Assembly: GCA_022736495.1 (NCBI GenBank)
Contig: DZCR01000182.1
Coordinates: 1-6,104 of the forward strand
Reading direction: 5' to 3'
Source: Desulfobacca acetoxidans
GTDB taxonomy: Bacteria > Desulfobacterota > Desulfobaccia > Desulfobaccales > 0-14-0-80-60-11
DNA length: 6,104 bases
This document shows positions 5,552 through 6,104 of the stretch, in pieces. The notes under the pieces are model-generated. The model did no database searches. It saw nothing but the letters and a program-made list of their open reading frames with translations, and had not been told where the DNA came from. The position numbers and the translations under genes were made by a program. Numbering within the stretch: the stretch's first letter is position 1; every line of letters starts with the position of its first letter.

Positions 5552-5684
5552 CATATTTTTATCACAGTCGCCGACGCCGACCATTCACCATCGAGGCCAT
5601 CGTTATTTTGCCCGATCACTTGCAGGCATTTGGACTTTGCCTTCCGAGGATGCGGATTTTTCCACCCGATGGCATGATGCGAAA
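5552..5684 (+). pseudogene. Remnant of a REP-associated tyrosine transposase (RAYT, Y1/HUH family)
   Basis: Three plus-strand fragments in three frames together resemble one RAYT. Frame 2 gives HIFITVADAD (5552-5581), like the YFFTV strand near the family N-terminus. Frame 1 gives PFTIEAIVILPDHLQ (5581-5625), matching the block that ends in the HUH-type PDHLH motif, here with the second His replaced by Gln. Frame 3 gives IWTLPSEDADFSTRWHDAK (5628-5684), the typical continuation. One missing base near 5626 explains the shift from frame 1 to frame 3. About 35-40 residues are missing between the first two blocks, and the whole C-terminal part, which would hold the catalytic tyrosine, is absent. 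Similarity stops exactly where a REP palindrome begins. The frame 2 block alone would be weak; the other two are convincing. It is certainly inactive. RAYTs mobilise REP hairpins in genomes. Confidence 0.72.
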
Positions 5685-5714
5685 GGCGGGATGCGCTTCG
5701 CTTTCGCGCCCTAC
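5685..5714 (-). repeat. REP-like palindrome with GTAG foot next to the RAYT relic
   Basis: Read leftward from 5714 the sequence is GTAG, then an imperfect palindrome running to CATCCCGCC at 5685, with complementary GGCG/CGCC ends and a GCG-AAG-CGC core. A GTAG tetranucleotide followed by a hairpin is the layout of RAYT-associated REP elements, and the copy abuts the transposase remnant. It shares the GTAGGG-start style with the hairpin at 609-629, although the stems differ. It also lies downstream of the minus-strand gene ending at 5757. Confidence 0.55.
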
Positions 5715-5722
5715 TGTCCTAC

Positions 5723-5741
5723 GGTCCTCACGTCCAGGACC
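5723..5741. other. Small hairpin after the right-edge gene
   Basis: GGTCCT (5723-5728) and AGGACC (5736-5741) can pair around a 7-nt loop. It lies 16 nt past the stop of the minus-strand gene ending at 5757, but no T-run follows on that strand, so terminator function is uncertain. Confidence 0.25.
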
Positions 5742-5756
5742 CCTTATTATCAGTTC

Positions 5757-6104
5757 TTACTTCTTTAAATGCATAGTCCACGTTTCACGATATCCATCTG
5801 TGAAAATAACAGTCCTAAACCACATTTGCTCCCAACGGCTTGGAAGTACTCCATCTTTGGTAAGTTCATTCACAAGGACTCGAGATACAAGTATAAACTT
5901 GATCTTGAGAGTTGTATCATTCTTGCCTGATGTAGTAATAGTAGTGTCCATTCTGGCGTTGTTAAGTAAATGATTCTCAAGTTCTTTAGCATAGTTCTTC
6001 CTATTACTTGCCATGAGTTTTTCGGTAATTATTTTAGCTTGTCGATCAATTTCTTTTTCTAATTGTCTAATTTTTGGTTCAAGTTTTTTAACCTCCTTAT
6101 ACTC
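5757..6104 (-). CDS. Partial hypothetical protein with coiled coil (N-terminus beyond the window)
   Basis: The minus-strand frame is open for 115 codons and continues past the right edge with no stop upstream of the internal ATG at 6014. That ATG is therefore unlikely to be the true start. Residues 1-30 of the visible part (such as KKLEPKIRQLEKEIDRQAK) are charged with heptad-like spacing, which suggests a coiled coil. The rest forms a compact domain with strands (LKIKFILVSRVLVNEL) and an ending WFRTVIFTDGYRETWTMHLKK. I do not recognise the family and claim no function. There is no signal peptide or membrane segment in the visible part. The gene is AT-rich, unlike the housekeeping block, and lies beyond the transposase relic, so it may be accessory DNA. 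Confidence 0.65.
   Translation of the reverse strand, partial: EYKEVKKLEPKIRQLEKEIDRQAKIITEKLMASNRKNYAKELENHLLNNARMDTTITTSGKNDTTLKIKFILVSRVLVNELTKDGVLPSRWEQMWFRTVIFTDGYRETWTMHLKK

Noticed and set aside
5524..5973. Plus-strand frame of 149 codons as an intact gene
   Set aside because: Only residues around 5581-5625 resemble a transposase. The frame then runs in the wrong phase and on into DNA antisense to the right-edge gene, so it is a relic plus shadow and not an intact protein.
1..6104. CRISPR array, tRNA, rRNA or intact insertion sequence
   Set aside because: There are no regularly spaced direct repeats, no cloverleaf or rRNA motifs noticed by eye on either strand, and no complete transposase with terminal inverted repeats.

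Overview
The window reads as chromosomal DNA of a GC-rich bacterium. A minus-strand housekeeping block occupies about 691-4667, with AT-rich or decayed DNA on both sides. A CdnL/CarD-type regulator, a YacL-type membrane PIN-TRAM protein, YchF and an RluD-type pseudouridine synthase together would fit a Desulfobacterota-like (deltaproteobacterial) genome. That placement is inference, because no rRNA or other lineage marker is present.

Layout from left to right. 1-585 (-) is a gene cut by the left edge, AT-rich, with motifs suggesting the uracil-DNA glycosylase superfamily. 609-679 is a pair of inverted REP-like hairpins, one preceded by GTAG. 691-1650 (-) is rluD. 1737-1798 holds a six-run G tract and a 20-bp hairpin just after the stop of the next gene. 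1802-2827 (-) is the membrane PIN-TRAM protein. 2855-2935 (-) is a possible 26-codon gene. 3016-3507 (-) is the CarD-type regulator. 3576-4667 (-) is ychF, with a sigma70-like promoter about 110 bp upstream. 4668-5045 holds that promoter and otherwise no gene I can support. 5046-5414 (-) is a small thioredoxin-fold-like protein rich in Cys and His. 5552-5714 is the frameshifted remnant of a REP-associated tyrosine transposase (RAYT), ending at a GTAG-type REP palindrome. 5757-6104 (-) is a gene cut by the right edge that encodes a coiled coil plus an unrecognised C-terminal domain.

The ychF, carD, small ORF, PIN-TRAM and rluD genes all read leftwards with gaps of 27 to 150 nt. They can be read from the promoter near 4775-4803, although the hairpin at 1755-1798 may separate rluD from the rest. 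The common theme is growth and translation: a ribosome-associated ATPase, an RNA polymerase-binding regulator, a putative RNase-like PIN protein and a 23S rRNA modifier.

The most notable non-housekeeping material is the RAYT relic with its REP element, the second REP-like pair about 5 kb away, the candidate small gene between carD and the PIN-TRAM gene, and the two edge-truncated AT-rich genes. I found no complete new defence or mobile system, no CRISPR array, and no tRNA or rRNA.
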